Below are positions 1 through 8,739 of a DNA stretch of 64,000 bases, piece after piece. Position 1 is the first letter of the stretch; every line of letters begins with the position of its first letter. The position numbers and the translations under genes were made by a program. The stretch covers positions 175,297 through 239,296 of the forward strand of contig NZ_JAAQPH010000007.1 of the NCBI RefSeq assembly GCF_011683915.1, written 5' to 3'. The notes beneath the pieces are model-generated. The model was given only the letters and a program-made list of their open reading frames with translations. It was not told where the DNA came from and made no database searches. This DNA is from Pelagibius litoralis. GTDB lineage: Bacteria; Pseudomonadota; Alphaproteobacteria; Kiloniellales; Kiloniellaceae.

Positions 1-1584
1 GATAGCGGTTCGGCGGTGAGCGAAATCAGCCTCGGCGAGGTGCGTCTGGTGGACGGCACCCTTTCCTACATCGACCGCAAGGGCGGCCAGGAAGAGACCG
101 TCAGCGAGATCAACATGGAGCTTTCGCTGCCCAGCCTGTCGGAACCCTTTGCCGCCGAAGGCTCGGCGGTCTGGAAGGGCGAAACCATTGCCCTTACGGT
201 TGACGCGGAGAGCCCGCAGAACCTGATGTCCGGCGAGGCCAGCAATCTGGCCATGAAAGTCGAAGCGGCGCCGGTTACCTTTTCCTTCGACGGTGCGGCG
301 CGCAATGCCGATGATCTGGGCCTGCAGGGGCAGCTTGCCCTGGCCATTCCCTCGATCCGCAACCTGGCGGCCTGGACCGGCAATCCCCTGGACTTCCCCG
401 GCGAAGGCCTTGGCCCCTTCAACCTTGAAGGCGTGCTGGAAATGATGGGGGCGAAAGTCGCGCTCACCGACGCCAAGCTCTCGATCGACGAGATCGCCGC
501 CGACGGCCTGTTTTCCGTCGATGCGCGGGGCGCCAAGCCGATGATCAAAGCCGAGCTGAATGTCGATCAACTGAACCTCAATCCCTATCTGCCGCCCGAG
601 AGCGAGGACGGTACGCCAAGCGCGGGCGGTTCCGACGGTGCTGCCGGATCGGGCGGCGACGCCGGCCAGGGCGGCTGGAGCGACGAACCGATTGACGTCA
701 GCGCCCTGGGCGCCCTCGATGCCGACCTGGCCTTCAACGCCGGGGGTATCCAGTTCAAGGAAGTGAAGATCGGCAAGAGCAGCCTCGCGGTTCTTCTGCA
801 GGACAGCAAGCTGACGGCGGATCTCGCGGAAATGCAGCTCTATGACGGGGCTGGCAAGGGTAAGATCGTGGTCGACGGCGCCAGCGGCAAGCCGGTGGTG
901 GCTGCCGATTTCGACCTCGCCAATTTCCAGGCTGGACCTTTCCTCAGCGATCTGGCGGACTTCGACCGCATCCTGGGGACGACGGAAACCCAGCTGTCGG
1001 TAACGGCTGCCGGCGGCTCCCAAAAAGAACTGGTTTCCAGTTTGAAGGGTAATGGCGCTGTGGTCTTCAAGGACGGTGCCGTGAAGGGGATCAATCTGGC
1101 GGCCATGATGCGCAACATCTCCGCTGCGGCCATCGAGCAGTCCTTCAGCGACGCCGAACAGACCGACTTTGCCGAACTGTCGGGCACCTTCCAGATCGAC
1201 AAGGGCATTGTCTCCAACAAGGACCTCTCTCTTGTTGCGCCGCTTGTCCGCATGACCGGTGAGGGGACCATTCCCCTGCCGCCCAAGACCATCGACTATC
1301 AGGTGAAGCCGAAGCTGGTGAGCTCGCTGGAAGGACAGGGCGGCCAGTCCGACCTGTCCGGTATCGCCGTGCCTATCAAGGTGACCGGACCCTGGAACGA
1401 TATCTCCTACAAACCGGACTTGGAGGGCGCCTTAAAGGACCAGATCAAGGACCCCGGTGCCTTGTTGGAGAAGGTGCCTGAGGGCGGCGCCAAGGACCTG
1501 CTCGACAAGCTGGCGCCCAAGTCCGAAGGAGAGGGCGGCTCGACATCACCGCTTGATCTGAAGAAGGGTCTCTTCGGCAATTGA
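1..1584 (+). CDS. AsmA family protein, C-terminal part (5' end outside window)
   Basis: The reading frame is open from the first base, so this is the 3' part of a larger gene. The visible 528 codons are rich in beta-strand-type sequence. They hold a Gly/Ser/Asp linker at about residues 200-222 and then the typical AsmA C-terminal region: a TETQLSVTAAGG segment, the VVFKDGAVKGINLAAMMRNI segment near 350-370, and a final PLVRMTGEGTIPLPPKTIDY block. AsmA-like proteins are inner-membrane-anchored periplasmic proteins linked to outer-membrane assembly and lipid transport. The N-terminal membrane anchor would lie upstream and is not seen. A GTG at 16 is only an internal codon. The next gene overlaps its stop codon, so the two are probably cotranscribed. 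Confidence 0.88.
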   Translation, partial: DSGSAVSEISLGEVRLVDGTLSYIDRKGGQEETVSEINMELSLPSLSEPFAAEGSAVWKGETIALTVDAESPQNLMSGEASNLAMKVEAAPVTFSFDGAARNADDLGLQGQLALAIPSIRNLAAWTGNPLDFPGEGLGPFNLEGVLEMMGAKVALTDAKLSIDEIAADGLFSVDARGAKPMIKAELNVDQLNLNPYLPPESEDGTPSAGGSDGAAGSGGDAGQGGWSDEPIDVSALGALDADLAFNAGGIQFKEVKIGKSSLAVLLQDSKLTADLAEMQLYDGAGKGKIVVDGASGKPVVAADFDLANFQAGPFLSDLADFDRILGTTETQLSVTAAGGSQKELVSSLKGNGAVVFKDGAVKGINLAAMMRNISAAAIEQSFSDAEQTDFAELSGTFQIDKGIVSNKDLSLVAPLVRMTGEGTIPLPPKTIDYQVKPKLVSSLEGQGGQSDLSGIAVPIKVTGPWNDISYKPDLEGALKDQIKDPGALLEKVPEGGAKDLLDKLAPKSEGEGGSTSPLDLKKGLFGN

Positions 1585-2102
1585 TCGGCGGGATCGCAAG
1601 GCTTGGCAAGCAGGCAACCGTGCGGCTGCGCGGCGCGACATTGGCCGTCGTTCCGCTCCTGCTTGTCTTCCTTGCGGGCTGCGCTTCGACCGCGCCGATC
1701 CCGCCGCAGGTACGGATCACCGATCTGCGCCTGCTCGACAGCGGCGTTTTCGAGCAGCGTTTCCAGATCGACATCAGGATCGGCAATCCCAACGACTTCG
1801 CCCTGCCGTTGGATGGCCTGACCTTCGATCTCGACGTCAACGGGGCGAACTTCGCCAGGGGCTTTTCCAACGAGACCGTGACGGTGCCGCGCCTTGGCGA
1901 GGCTGGGCTTTCCGTCATTGCCTCGACCACCTTTGTCGATCTGGTGCAGCAGATGTTGCTGTTGGCCGAGCGCGGCGATCTGACCTACCGGGTGCATGGC
2001 ATTGCCTATCTGGACAGCCTGGCCCGGCGCCAGGCGCCCTATGAATCGATCGGCACCTTCCGGCTGTCGCGTGAGCAGCAGATCCGCGCCGAACAGCGCT
2101 AG
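1581..2102 (+). CDS. LEA14-like (WHy domain) lipoprotein
   Basis: This is a 173-residue lipoprotein. A basic, hydrophobic N-terminus ends in the lipobox LAGC, with Cys at about residue 34. The mature part (IRIGNPNDFALPLDGLTFDLDVNG) matches the late-embryogenesis-abundant type 2 / WHy fold, a single beta-sandwich domain. Bacterial members are small envelope proteins without a firm role. The TTG start at 1581 overlaps the TGA of the AsmA gene, which suggests translational coupling. A GTG at 1620 would also give a good signal peptide, so the start is uncertain. The context suggests an envelope function together with AsmA, which is an inference. Confidence 0.8.
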   Translation: MIGGIARLGKQATVRLRGATLAVVPLLLVFLAGCASTAPIPPQVRITDLRLLDSGVFEQRFQIDIRIGNPNDFALPLDGLTFDLDVNGANFARGFSNETVTVPRLGEAGLSVIASTTFVDLVQQMLLLAERGDLTYRVHGIAYLDSLARRQAPYESIGTFRLSREQQIRAEQR

Positions 2103-2242
2103 CTAGTCGCTATCTGCCGGTTTCGACTGCAGGCTTCCGATCTTTGGAACGGCAGGCTAAACTAGGGCCCAGGAATTCCTGGGCCATGGTGGGGGCGCCC
2201 TCGACTCCCAAACAAAGACCCTATGCCGGGAGAAGGCGCGCT

Positions 2243-3022
2243 ATGACGGTTACCCACAACGACCCGCAAATCAGCTATCCGACGGTCCGCCGCCTGGAGC
2301 TGGAGCGGCCCTGGTCCTGGCTTTCCGCCGGCTGGCGGGATCTCTGGCAGGCGCCGGGGGTAAGCCTGGTCTATGGGGCGATCTTCTGCCTGGTCTCCTT
2401 TGCCATCACGGCCGGGGTTCTGCTGGCGGACCTCGCTTATCTGCTGCTGCCCCTGACGGCGGGTTTCATGCTGGTCGGGCCGATGCTGGCGGTCGGCCTT
2501 TACGAGACCAGCCGCAGGCTGGAAACCGGCGAGCCGGTCTCTCTCGGCGTTGCGCTTTTCGTGGCGACGCGTTCGCCCATGCGGCTGGCCTTTCTGGGGG
2601 TCACCCTGATGATTGTCCTGCTGATCTGGATGCGTCTGGCCACCCTGCTGTTCGCCCTCTTTCTCGGCACCACCCATTTCCCGCCGCTGGCGGAGATCGT
2701 GCCGACCCTTCTGTTCACCATGAACGGCCTGATGCTGTTGATGGTCGGCTCTGCCGCCGGTGCGCTGCTGGCTGCTCTGGTCTTTGCGGTCAGCGTGATT
2801 TCCGTGCCCTTGCTGATGGAGCGCGACGTCGACTTCATGACCGCCGTCATCACCTCGATCCAGTCGGTCAGGCGCAATCCCAAGCCGATGCTGCTTTGGG
2901 CCTGGCTGATCGCCCTGCTCACCGCCTGCGGCCTGGTGACCCTGTTCCTGGGGCTGATCATCACCTTCCCGCTGGTCGGCCATGCCACCTGGCACGCCTA
3001 CCGCGACACCATCGGGCGCTAG
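2243..3022 (+). CDS. DUF2189 integral membrane protein
   Basis: This 259-residue protein has about six hydrophobic segments (for example around residues 45-75, 80-100, 120-155 and 170-205) and the charged N-terminal RRLELERPWSWLSAGWRDL stretch of the DUF2189 family, which has no known function. The ATG at 2243 is preferred because GGGAGAAGG at 2228-2236 is a strong ribosome-binding site. A longer open frame to 2144 has no such signal. It stands alone, and its stop codon abuts a palindromic element that separates it from the convergent cytochrome oxidase cluster. Confidence 0.8.
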   Translation: MTVTHNDPQISYPTVRRLELERPWSWLSAGWRDLWQAPGVSLVYGAIFCLVSFAITAGVLLADLAYLLLPLTAGFMLVGPMLAVGLYETSRRLETGEPVSLGVALFVATRSPMRLAFLGVTLMIVLLIWMRLATLLFALFLGTTHFPPLAEIVPTLLFTMNGLMLLMVGSAAGALLAALVFAVSVISVPLLMERDVDFMTAVITSIQSVRRNPKPMLLWAWLIALLTACGLVTLFLGLIITFPLVGHATWHAYRDTIGR

Positions 3023-3080
3023 ATCGGATCATGTTTGGCGGAACCACTTTGTGGTTGCGCCAAAACATGTAAATCCGATC
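3022..3080. repeat. Large imperfect palindrome, possible intergenic repeat or terminator
   Basis: Three stacked inverted arms form one hairpin. GATCGGAT (3022-3029) pairs with ATCCGATC (3073-3080). CATGTTTGGCG (3030-3040) pairs with CGCCAAAACATG (3058-3069) with one bulge. AACCAC (3042-3047) pairs with GTGGTT (3051-3056) around a TTT loop. It starts at the stop codon of the DUF2189 gene. It has no T-tract, so it looks more like a dispersed palindromic element than a classical terminator. Confidence 0.7.
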
Positions 3081-3094
3081 GCCATCAAAAAGTT

Positions 3095-3168
3095 AGAGCA
3101 GACCCCGATCGATGGATCACCCCGGGTGAATTCTATGAGGCCGATTCCACTCGACCGGGGTCTGCTCT
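3095..3168. repeat. 13-bp perfect inverted repeat between convergent genes
   Basis: AGAGCAGACCCCG at 3095-3107 is repeated as its exact reverse complement at 3156-3168, with weaker pairing continuing inwards around an internal CCCGGG. The right arm reaches into the stop codon of ccoS. It lies only 15 bp from the preceding palindrome. Together the two may end transcription from both sides or be copies of dispersed elements. Confidence 0.7.
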
Positions 3169-3352
3169 ATGGCTTCTCCGGCTTATCTGATTTCCGCTCA
3201 GACGCCGATTCCTCATCATCATCCATGAGCACGCGGTGGGCGGCGCCGTCCAGGTCTTCGAACTGGCCGCTTTTGAGGGCCCAGAGAAAGCCCGCGAGGC
3301 CGAGCAGCCCGAGGAACAGGGCAACCGGGATCAGATAGACCAGGGCGCTCAT
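3167..3352 (-). CDS. ccoS: cbb3-type cytochrome oxidase assembly protein CcoS
   Basis: This 61-residue protein has one N-terminal membrane segment (about residues 4-26), then WALKSGQFEDLDGAAHRVLMDDDE, the hallmark of CcoS. CcoS helps insert heme and copper into the cbb3 oxidase in the inner membrane. Its ATG overlaps the ccoI stop codon by 4 bp (3349-3352), so it is the last gene of the ccoGHIS unit. The charged tail after residue 45 is not conserved in the family as far as I know. Confidence 0.93.
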   Translation of the reverse strand: MSALVYLIPVALFLGLLGLAGFLWALKSGQFEDLDGAAHRVLMDDDEESASERKSDKPEKP

Positions 3353-5667
3353 GCGTCTTTTCCCTGGCTTTTCAGGTTCAGGCGCATGGCGTTTGCGGTG
3401 ACGATGATCGACGAGGACGACATGGCCACCGCCGCGATCAGGGGCGTCACGAAGCCGGCTACCGCAATGGGTACGGCGATCAGGTTGTAGAGCATCGCCA
3501 GGGCGAAGTTCTGCAGCACCAGCCGCTTGGCGCTGCGCGCCGTGTCCAAGGCCTCGACCAGGGGGGCAAGGTGGTCGCCCTGGAAAACGATGTCGGCGGC
3601 GATCTGGCTGATATCGGCGGCATCGGCGGGCGAGAGTGAGGCAAAGGCGGCGGCCAGGGCCGGGGCATCGTTCAGACCGTCGCCGATCATCGCCGTTTTG
3701 CGACCCTCTGCCGCCAGGGCTTCCAGCCGGGCGATCTTATCTGCCGGGCGGCAGTCGCCATGCCAGACGTCGATACCGAGATCCTTGGCAAGCTGCGCCG
3801 CCACGGGGCTGCGGTCGCCGGAAAGCAGCTCCACGGCGATACCGCGCCGCTGCAGCCGTTTGATCACGTCTGCCGTATCGGGGCGTGGTGCATCGCGGAA
3901 GACGAAGCGTTGCGGGGCAAAGTCGCCGCCAGCCAGCCAAAGTTCCATGGCGCCGTCCTGGGCGCCCTCGGCCGCGTCATCGGCGATGCCGCACCAGCCG
4001 CGCCGGCCGAGCCGCAGCGTCCTGCCGTCCAGTTCTGTGGAGAGGCCGTCACCGGCGTGCTCCTGCACGACCAGATCCCGGTCTGCGGTCCTTGGCGCGG
4101 TTTGGCAGAGCGCGCGGGCCAGGGGGTGGCGGCTGTGGCGGGCCATCGCGGCGGCCAGCGCCAGAACCTGGGGTTCGATATCGCTGCCGTTTTGCAGGCT
4201 TGGGCGGCCGAGGGTCAGGGTGCCGGTCTTGTCGAAGACGAAGGTATCGACGGCGGCCAGGCGTTCCAGGGCGTCGGCGGACTTCACCAGAATACCCTGC
4301 TTCAAAAGCCGCCCCACCGCAGCGACCTGTACGGCCGGAACCGCCAGGCCCAGGGCACAGGGGCAGGTGATGATGAGCACAGCAATGGCGATCATCAGAG
4401 AGCTCTGCCAGGGCAGGTCGGAAAGCACCATCCATCCGGTGAAGGTGGCGGCGGCCAGCAGATGGACCGCCGGGGCGTAGTGCCGGGCCACCCGGTCGGC
4501 AAGGCGGACGTAGCGGTCGCGGCCCTGCTCGGCATTTTCCATCAGGCGGACGATCTCCGCCAGAAGGCTCGCCTCGGCGAGCTTGGTGACGGTGATGCGC
4601 AACGGTCCGCCGCCGTTGACGGTGCCGGCGAAGACTTCCGATCCCTCGCCCACCGGGCGGGGCAGGCTCTCGCCGGTCAGCAGGGCGGTGTCGACCTCCG
4701 AGCGGCCGAGCAGGACCTTGCCGTCCACGGGTATGCGCTCGCCGGCTGCGACGGCAACCGTCATCCCCGGTTCCAGACGCGCGATGGGCAGGCTGTGCAG
4801 GCTGCCGTCCGGCGCCACCACCGTGGCCGCAGTGGCTTTCAGGGCGGTCAGGTTTTCCGCCGCCGAGCGGGCACGCCCGCGCAGGCGCAGATCGAGGAAG
4901 CGGCCGATCAGCAGGAAGAACAGCAGCATGACGGAGGCGTCGAAAAAGACCTGTTCGCCACCACGCAGGGTCTCCGACAGGCTCATGCCCGCGGCCAGCA
5001 GCACCGCCAGGGAAATCGGCACATCCATGTTGGTGTGGCCGCCACGGACCGCCGCCAGGGCGGAACGGAAGAAGGGGCGCCCGGCGTAGGCCACTGCCGG
5101 CAGGGCGATCAGGGCGGAGACCCAGTGCATCAGGGTGCGCGTGGCCGGGCCCATGTCGGCGGCGAGGCCGGACCAGACCGCGACCGACAGCAGCATCACG
5201 TTGCTGGCGGCGAAACCGGCCACCGCCATGGCGCGCAGCAGGGCCCGCCCTTCCTCGGCTTCGGCGCTTTCCAGCTGCGCCGGGTCCAGCGGTACCAGGC
5301 GATAGCCGCGCGCCGCCACGGCGGCCAGCAGCGGCTCGGCGTTTGTCTCTGCCGGGTCCCAGTTCAGTTTCAGGCGCCGGGTACTGAGATTGACCCGCGC
5401 CTTCAGGAGGCCGGGCTTGTTTTCGACCGCCGATTCGATACTGCGGATACAGCTTGGGCAGTGCAGGTTCTGAACCACCAGGATCAGGGACTCGCTGCCG
5501 TCGTCATTGTGCTGAAGCTGATCGGCGAAGTCGTCGGTTTTGAGCGCGGTTTCGCTTTCCTGCACCAGCTCCGCCACCATGCCGGCGGGGCAGCAGAGCG
5601 GGGTTGTGCCCGTGCTGCCGGACGGGCTCGCCGTTGGCTCCGCGATATCGGGCGCTACTTCAGCCAT
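3349..5667 (-). CDS. ccoI: Copper-transporting P1B-type ATPase CcoI/FixI
   Basis: This 772-residue copper P-type ATPase is needed for cbb3 oxidase assembly. It has an N-terminal CC-P pair (residues 25-26), a heavy-metal-associated domain with C70-x-x-C73, a TGES actuator motif (331-334), the membrane metal site CPC (435-437), the phosphorylation motif DKTGT (479-483), an HP motif (514-515) and GDGLNDAPA (662-670). It probably exports Cu+ to the periplasmic side for the CuB centre, as shown for family members. It overlaps ccoH by 13 bp and ccoS by 4 bp, so the four genes are tightly coupled. Its place next to ccoG and ccoH separates it from general copper-resistance ATPases. Confidence 0.95.
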   Translation of the reverse strand: MAEVAPDIAEPTASPSGSTGTTPLCCPAGMVAELVQESETALKTDDFADQLQHNDDGSESLILVVQNLHCPSCIRSIESAVENKPGLLKARVNLSTRRLKLNWDPAETNAEPLLAAVAARGYRLVPLDPAQLESAEAEEGRALLRAMAVAGFAASNVMLLSVAVWSGLAADMGPATRTLMHWVSALIALPAVAYAGRPFFRSALAAVRGGHTNMDVPISLAVLLAAGMSLSETLRGGEQVFFDASVMLLFFLLIGRFLDLRLRGRARSAAENLTALKATAATVVAPDGSLHSLPIARLEPGMTVAVAAGERIPVDGKVLLGRSEVDTALLTGESLPRPVGEGSEVFAGTVNGGGPLRITVTKLAEASLLAEIVRLMENAEQGRDRYVRLADRVARHYAPAVHLLAAATFTGWMVLSDLPWQSSLMIAIAVLIITCPCALGLAVPAVQVAAVGRLLKQGILVKSADALERLAAVDTFVFDKTGTLTLGRPSLQNGSDIEPQVLALAAAMARHSRHPLARALCQTAPRTADRDLVVQEHAGDGLSTELDGRTLRLGRRGWCGIADDAAEGAQDGAMELWLAGGDFAPQRFVFRDAPRPDTADVIKRLQRRGIAVELLSGDRSPVAAQLAKDLGIDVWHGDCRPADKIARLEALAAEGRKTAMIGDGLNDAPALAAAFASLSPADAADISQIAADIVFQGDHLAPLVEALDTARSAKRLVLQNFALAMLYNLIAVPIAVAGFVTPLIAAVAMSSSSIIVTANAMRLNLKSQGKDA

Positions 5668-6191
5668 AGCCGCGTCTTCATCTCAAAGGGGATGGCCTCC
5701 GGCGGTGCATCCGCACGGCTGGCGGAAAGCGTGAGGTCCCAGTTGCCGCGCAGCGGCAGGGTGAGCTCCGCGGCGTACTGCCCCGGTGCCTGCTCCGTAA
5801 GGCTCAGGCTCTCATCGAAGCCTTCGTGGGTGGGGCGCTTCAGCGTCCCGCTGACCGAGAGGTCGGACAGCAGGCGGCCGTCCCTATCCTGCAGGATCAC
5901 GCTCAGGCGGTCCGCGCCGTCGGGCGCGGCGCTCACGGAAATGCTGGCCTGCCAGCCGAGCACGCGCTGGGCGTCGCGCGCCGAAAGGGTCTCGTTGTAT
6001 TGAAGTCCTTCCTTATAGGCGTTGTCCGTGGTGAGCCCGGTCCAGGTGTTGAGGGCGAAGTAGACGAAGATCAGGTTCACCAGAATGATCACCCCGAAGA
6101 AGGCGAGCATCGCCATCAGAACGTGCTTGCCGCGGATCACCATGACGCTGCTCTCCATTCCCTTGGCTTCCATTCCTATGTCCGCGCTCAT
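5655..6191 (-). CDS. ccoH: cbb3 oxidase accessory protein CcoH/FixH
   Basis: This is a 178-residue FixH-family protein with one membrane helix near residues 24-47 followed by a periplasmic beta domain. The segment YKEGLQYNETLSARDAQRVLGW is typical of FixH. Family members stabilise the oxidase during assembly. The ATG at 6191 overlaps the ccoG stop by 4 bp. Internal Met codons at residues 7, 12 and 17 leave the exact start open. It lies in the order ccoG-ccoH-ccoI-ccoS. Confidence 0.93.
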   Translation of the reverse strand: MSADIGMEAKGMESSVMVIRGKHVLMAMLAFFGVIILVNLIFVYFALNTWTGLTTDNAYKEGLQYNETLSARDAQRVLGWQASISVSAAPDGADRLSVILQDRDGRLLSDLSVSGTLKRPTHEGFDESLSLTEQAPGQYAAELTLPLRGNWDLTLSASRADAPPEAIPFEMKTRLWLK

Positions 6192-7684
6192 TGCGGCCCC
6201 CTGAACACCGAATTGTTGGTTGTCTCGCCGCCCTCGCGATCGACGATGCGGAAGCGGACGTCGGTGGCGCTGTCCTGCAGCGCTGCCTGCGGCACGGTCG
6301 CAAAGACACGATAGCTGGCCAGGTTGTCCGGACCAACCACCAGAGCTTCTGCCGTGACGCCCGATCCGACGACGGCCAGGGCCGCCCCCGGCAGCCCCTC
6401 GATTTCCAGGCGGAAGGTTCTCTCGCGGTGCTGCTTGTTGATGATCTTGACGGTGTAGCCGTTGCGGATCGAGCCGTCGGAGAGGGTAACGAACAGCGGG
6501 TTACGGTCGCGCAGGATGCTGAGATCCAGATCGGCCCGGGTGATCAGGCTGAACAGCATGATAACGCCAACCAGAACAATGAGGCCGCTGTAGACCAGGG
6601 TGCGCGGGCGGATCAGCCGCAGGCGCGGCTTTTCGCCCGCCCTGACCCGTTCGACATTGGCCAGGGTGGAGTATTCGATCAGGTTGCGCGGCAGCCCTAC
6701 CTTGTCCATCACCGTGTTGCAGGCATCGATGCAGAGCCCGCAGGTGATGCACTCCAGCTGCTGGCCGTCGCGGATGTCGATGCCCATGGGGCAGACCGCG
6801 ACGCACTGGTTGCAGGCCACGCAGTCACCCAGATTGTCGGGATGGGTATCCTTCTTACGCGCGCCACGCGGCTCGCCGCGGTCCTCGTTGTAGGTGATGA
6901 CCAGCGATTCTTCGTCCAGCAGACCGCCCTGGATGCGCGGCCAGGGGCACATATAGGTGCAGACCTGTTCGCGCGCGAAACCGCCCAGCAGGTAGGTGGT
7001 GAAGGCCAGCACGCCGATGGTGATGTAGGATACCGGCGGGGCCTGGAAGGCCAGCAGGTCACCCATCAAGGCCGGCGCGTCGGCGAAATAGAACACCCAG
7101 GCGCCGCCGGTACAGATGGCGATGATAACCCAGGCGACCTGGGTGCCGGCCTTGCGAAAGATCTTCGTTGCGCCCCAGGGGGCTTTGTCCAGGCGGATGC
7201 GCGCAGCGCGGTCGCCCTGGAAGATCTTTTCCACGGCAATGAAAAGGTCGGTCCAGACGGTTTGCGGGCAGGTGTAGCCGCACCAGACACGCCCGGCCAG
7301 GCTGGTGATCAGGAACAGCCCGATGGCCGCGAGAATCAGCAGTCCGGTGAGGTAGTAGACCTCCTGCGGCCAGATCTCGATGAAGAAGAAGTAGAAGCGC
7401 CGGCCCGGAAAGTCGATCAGCACCGCCTGATCCGGGGCGTTGGCGCCACGATCCCAACGAATCCACGGCGTCAGATAGTAGACGCCGAGGGTCAGCGCCA
7501 TGATGACCCACTTCCACCGCCGGAAGGCGCCCTTGACCATCTTCGGATAGATTTTTATCCGCTTCTGGTAAAGGGAGCGCGTTTCCTTCTTGTTGACCGC
7601 CTCAGCGTCGGAGCGTTCTACGCCCCCATGATGCCCGGACTTCACTCCTGTGTCGGGGGCCTCGGCGACCGCCTGTTCGACCAT
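6188..7684 (-). CDS. ccoG: cbb3 oxidase accessory iron-sulfur protein CcoG/FixG
   Basis: This is a 498-residue polyferredoxin-like membrane protein. Membrane segments lie at about residues 58-76, 108-130, 185-203 and 220-238. There is a WCGYTCPQ motif at 135-142 and two [4Fe-4S] sets, C288/C291/C294/C298 and C312/C315/C318/C322. The periplasmic C-terminal part is an immunoglobulin-like domain. CcoG is reported to reduce copper during cbb3 biogenesis. A clear AAGGAG precedes the ATG, and only 15 bp separate it from ccoP, so it is probably read from the ccoNOQP promoter. Confidence 0.95.
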   Translation of the reverse strand: MVEQAVAEAPDTGVKSGHHGGVERSDAEAVNKKETRSLYQKRIKIYPKMVKGAFRRWKWVIMALTLGVYYLTPWIRWDRGANAPDQAVLIDFPGRRFYFFFIEIWPQEVYYLTGLLILAAIGLFLITSLAGRVWCGYTCPQTVWTDLFIAVEKIFQGDRAARIRLDKAPWGATKIFRKAGTQVAWVIIAICTGGAWVFYFADAPALMGDLLAFQAPPVSYITIGVLAFTTYLLGGFAREQVCTYMCPWPRIQGGLLDEESLVITYNEDRGEPRGARKKDTHPDNLGDCVACNQCVAVCPMGIDIRDGQQLECITCGLCIDACNTVMDKVGLPRNLIEYSTLANVERVRAGEKPRLRLIRPRTLVYSGLIVLVGVIMLFSLITRADLDLSILRDRNPLFVTLSDGSIRNGYTVKIINKQHRERTFRLEIEGLPGAALAVVGSGVTAEALVVGPDNLASYRVFATVPQAALQDSATDVRFRIVDREGGETTNNSVFRGPQ

Positions 7685-7699
7685 TGTCTCTCCTTAGGT

Positions 7700-8575
7700 T
7701 CACTCACCGCCCCCGAGCGAGTGAACATAGATTGCCAGTTGCTTGATCGTCGTTTCGTCCAGACGCCCTGTCCAGGCCGGCATCATGCCGGCGCGGCTGT
7801 TGGTGATGCTTTCCACCACCGCGGTCTTTTCGCCGCCGTACAGCCAGATGGCGTCCGTCAGATTCGGCGCCCCCAGTTCATAGTCGCCCTTGCCGTCTTC
7901 CATGTGACAGGCACTGCATTGCTCCGCAAAGATCTCCTGCCCCCGTGCCGCGGCGGCGGCGGCGGCGGCGCTGCCGCTGGCCGAAAGGGAGAGCACGTAT
8001 TCCGCAACATCGTCGATCTCTTCACGCGTCAGGATCTCATCGCGCCCGTAAGCCGGCATTTCGTTGAGGCGGGTCTCGTCGTGGTCGGAGCGGATGCCGA
8101 AATGAATGGTCTGGTCGATGGCGGCGAGATCGCCGCCCCAGATCCAGTCGTCGTCGTTGAGGTTCGGATAACCGACATAGCCGGCCGCGCCGCGGCCGTG
8201 GCACTGCGAACAGTTGACGGCAAAGGCGGAGCCGCCGCCGGCCAGGGCGAAGTCCAGCAGTTCCTGGTCGCCCGCGATCTCCTCCAGGGAAGCCGCATCG
8301 ATGCGGGTCAGGTAGGCGCTTTGGGCCTCCCGCGCCTGTTCGACCGTCTTGGCCAGTTGAGCGCGCGAGGAATATCCGATCATGCCGGTCGTGTGGCTGC
8401 TGATCAGCGGCCAGGCCGGCATCACGACCCAGTAGGCCACGGCCCAGATGCAACAGGCGTAGAAGGTCCAGAGCCACCAACGGGGCAGGGGATTGTTCAG
8501 TTCCCTGATGCCGTCCCACTCGTGCCCGGTGGTCTCGACACCCGAGACGTGATCGACTTCTTTGTTGTCAGCCAC
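7700..8575 (-). CDS. ccoP: cbb3 cytochrome oxidase diheme subunit CcoP
   Basis: This 291-residue subunit has one N-terminal membrane helix (about residues 34-58) and two c-type heme sites, CSQCH (122-126) and CSACH (220-224). The two cytochrome domains are joined by an unusually alanine-rich linker (residues 200-211) encoded by a GCC run. CcoP passes electrons to CcoO and the catalytic subunit in the inner membrane. The Met heme ligands are probably in NEMPAYG and GMMPAW. It follows ccoQ by 2 bp. Confidence 0.96.
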   Translation of the reverse strand: MADNKEVDHVSGVETTGHEWDGIRELNNPLPRWWLWTFYACCIWAVAYWVVMPAWPLISSHTTGMIGYSSRAQLAKTVEQAREAQSAYLTRIDAASLEEIAGDQELLDFALAGGGSAFAVNCSQCHGRGAAGYVGYPNLNDDDWIWGGDLAAIDQTIHFGIRSDHDETRLNEMPAYGRDEILTREEIDDVAEYVLSLSASGSAAAAAAAARGQEIFAEQCSACHMEDGKGDYELGAPNLTDAIWLYGGEKTAVVESITNSRAGMMPAWTGRLDETTIKQLAIYVHSLGGGE

Positions 8576-8577
8576 GG

Positions 8578-8727
8578 TCAGTCCTCCTCCAGCGGCCGCC
8601 GTGCCGCTTCCTCGAATTTTTTCTTGTTGCGGGGCCAGAAGGCGTAGAGCAGCACGCCCGCGAAAAGGACCATCAGATAGAGCAGCCCATAGGTGGCGGC
8701 GAATTCTGCAACGTTCTCGTAAGACAT
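8578..8727 (-). CDS. ccoQ: cbb3 oxidase small subunit CcoQ
   Basis: This short gene encodes 49 residues with one membrane helix and a charged end (FWPRNKKKFEEAARRPLEED), the CcoQ pattern. Two ATG codons are in frame, at 8733 and 8727. The 8727 start, giving MSYENVAEFAATYG, is preferred because GGAGG at 8736-8740 is 8 bases away from it but only 2 bases from the upstream ATG. CcoQ stabilises the binding of CcoP to the complex. It sits in the expected place between ccoO and ccoP. Confidence 0.92.
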   Translation of the reverse strand: MSYENVAEFAATYGLLYLMVLFAGVLLYAFWPRNKKKFEEAARRPLEED

Positions 8728-8739
8728 ATCCATCGCCTC

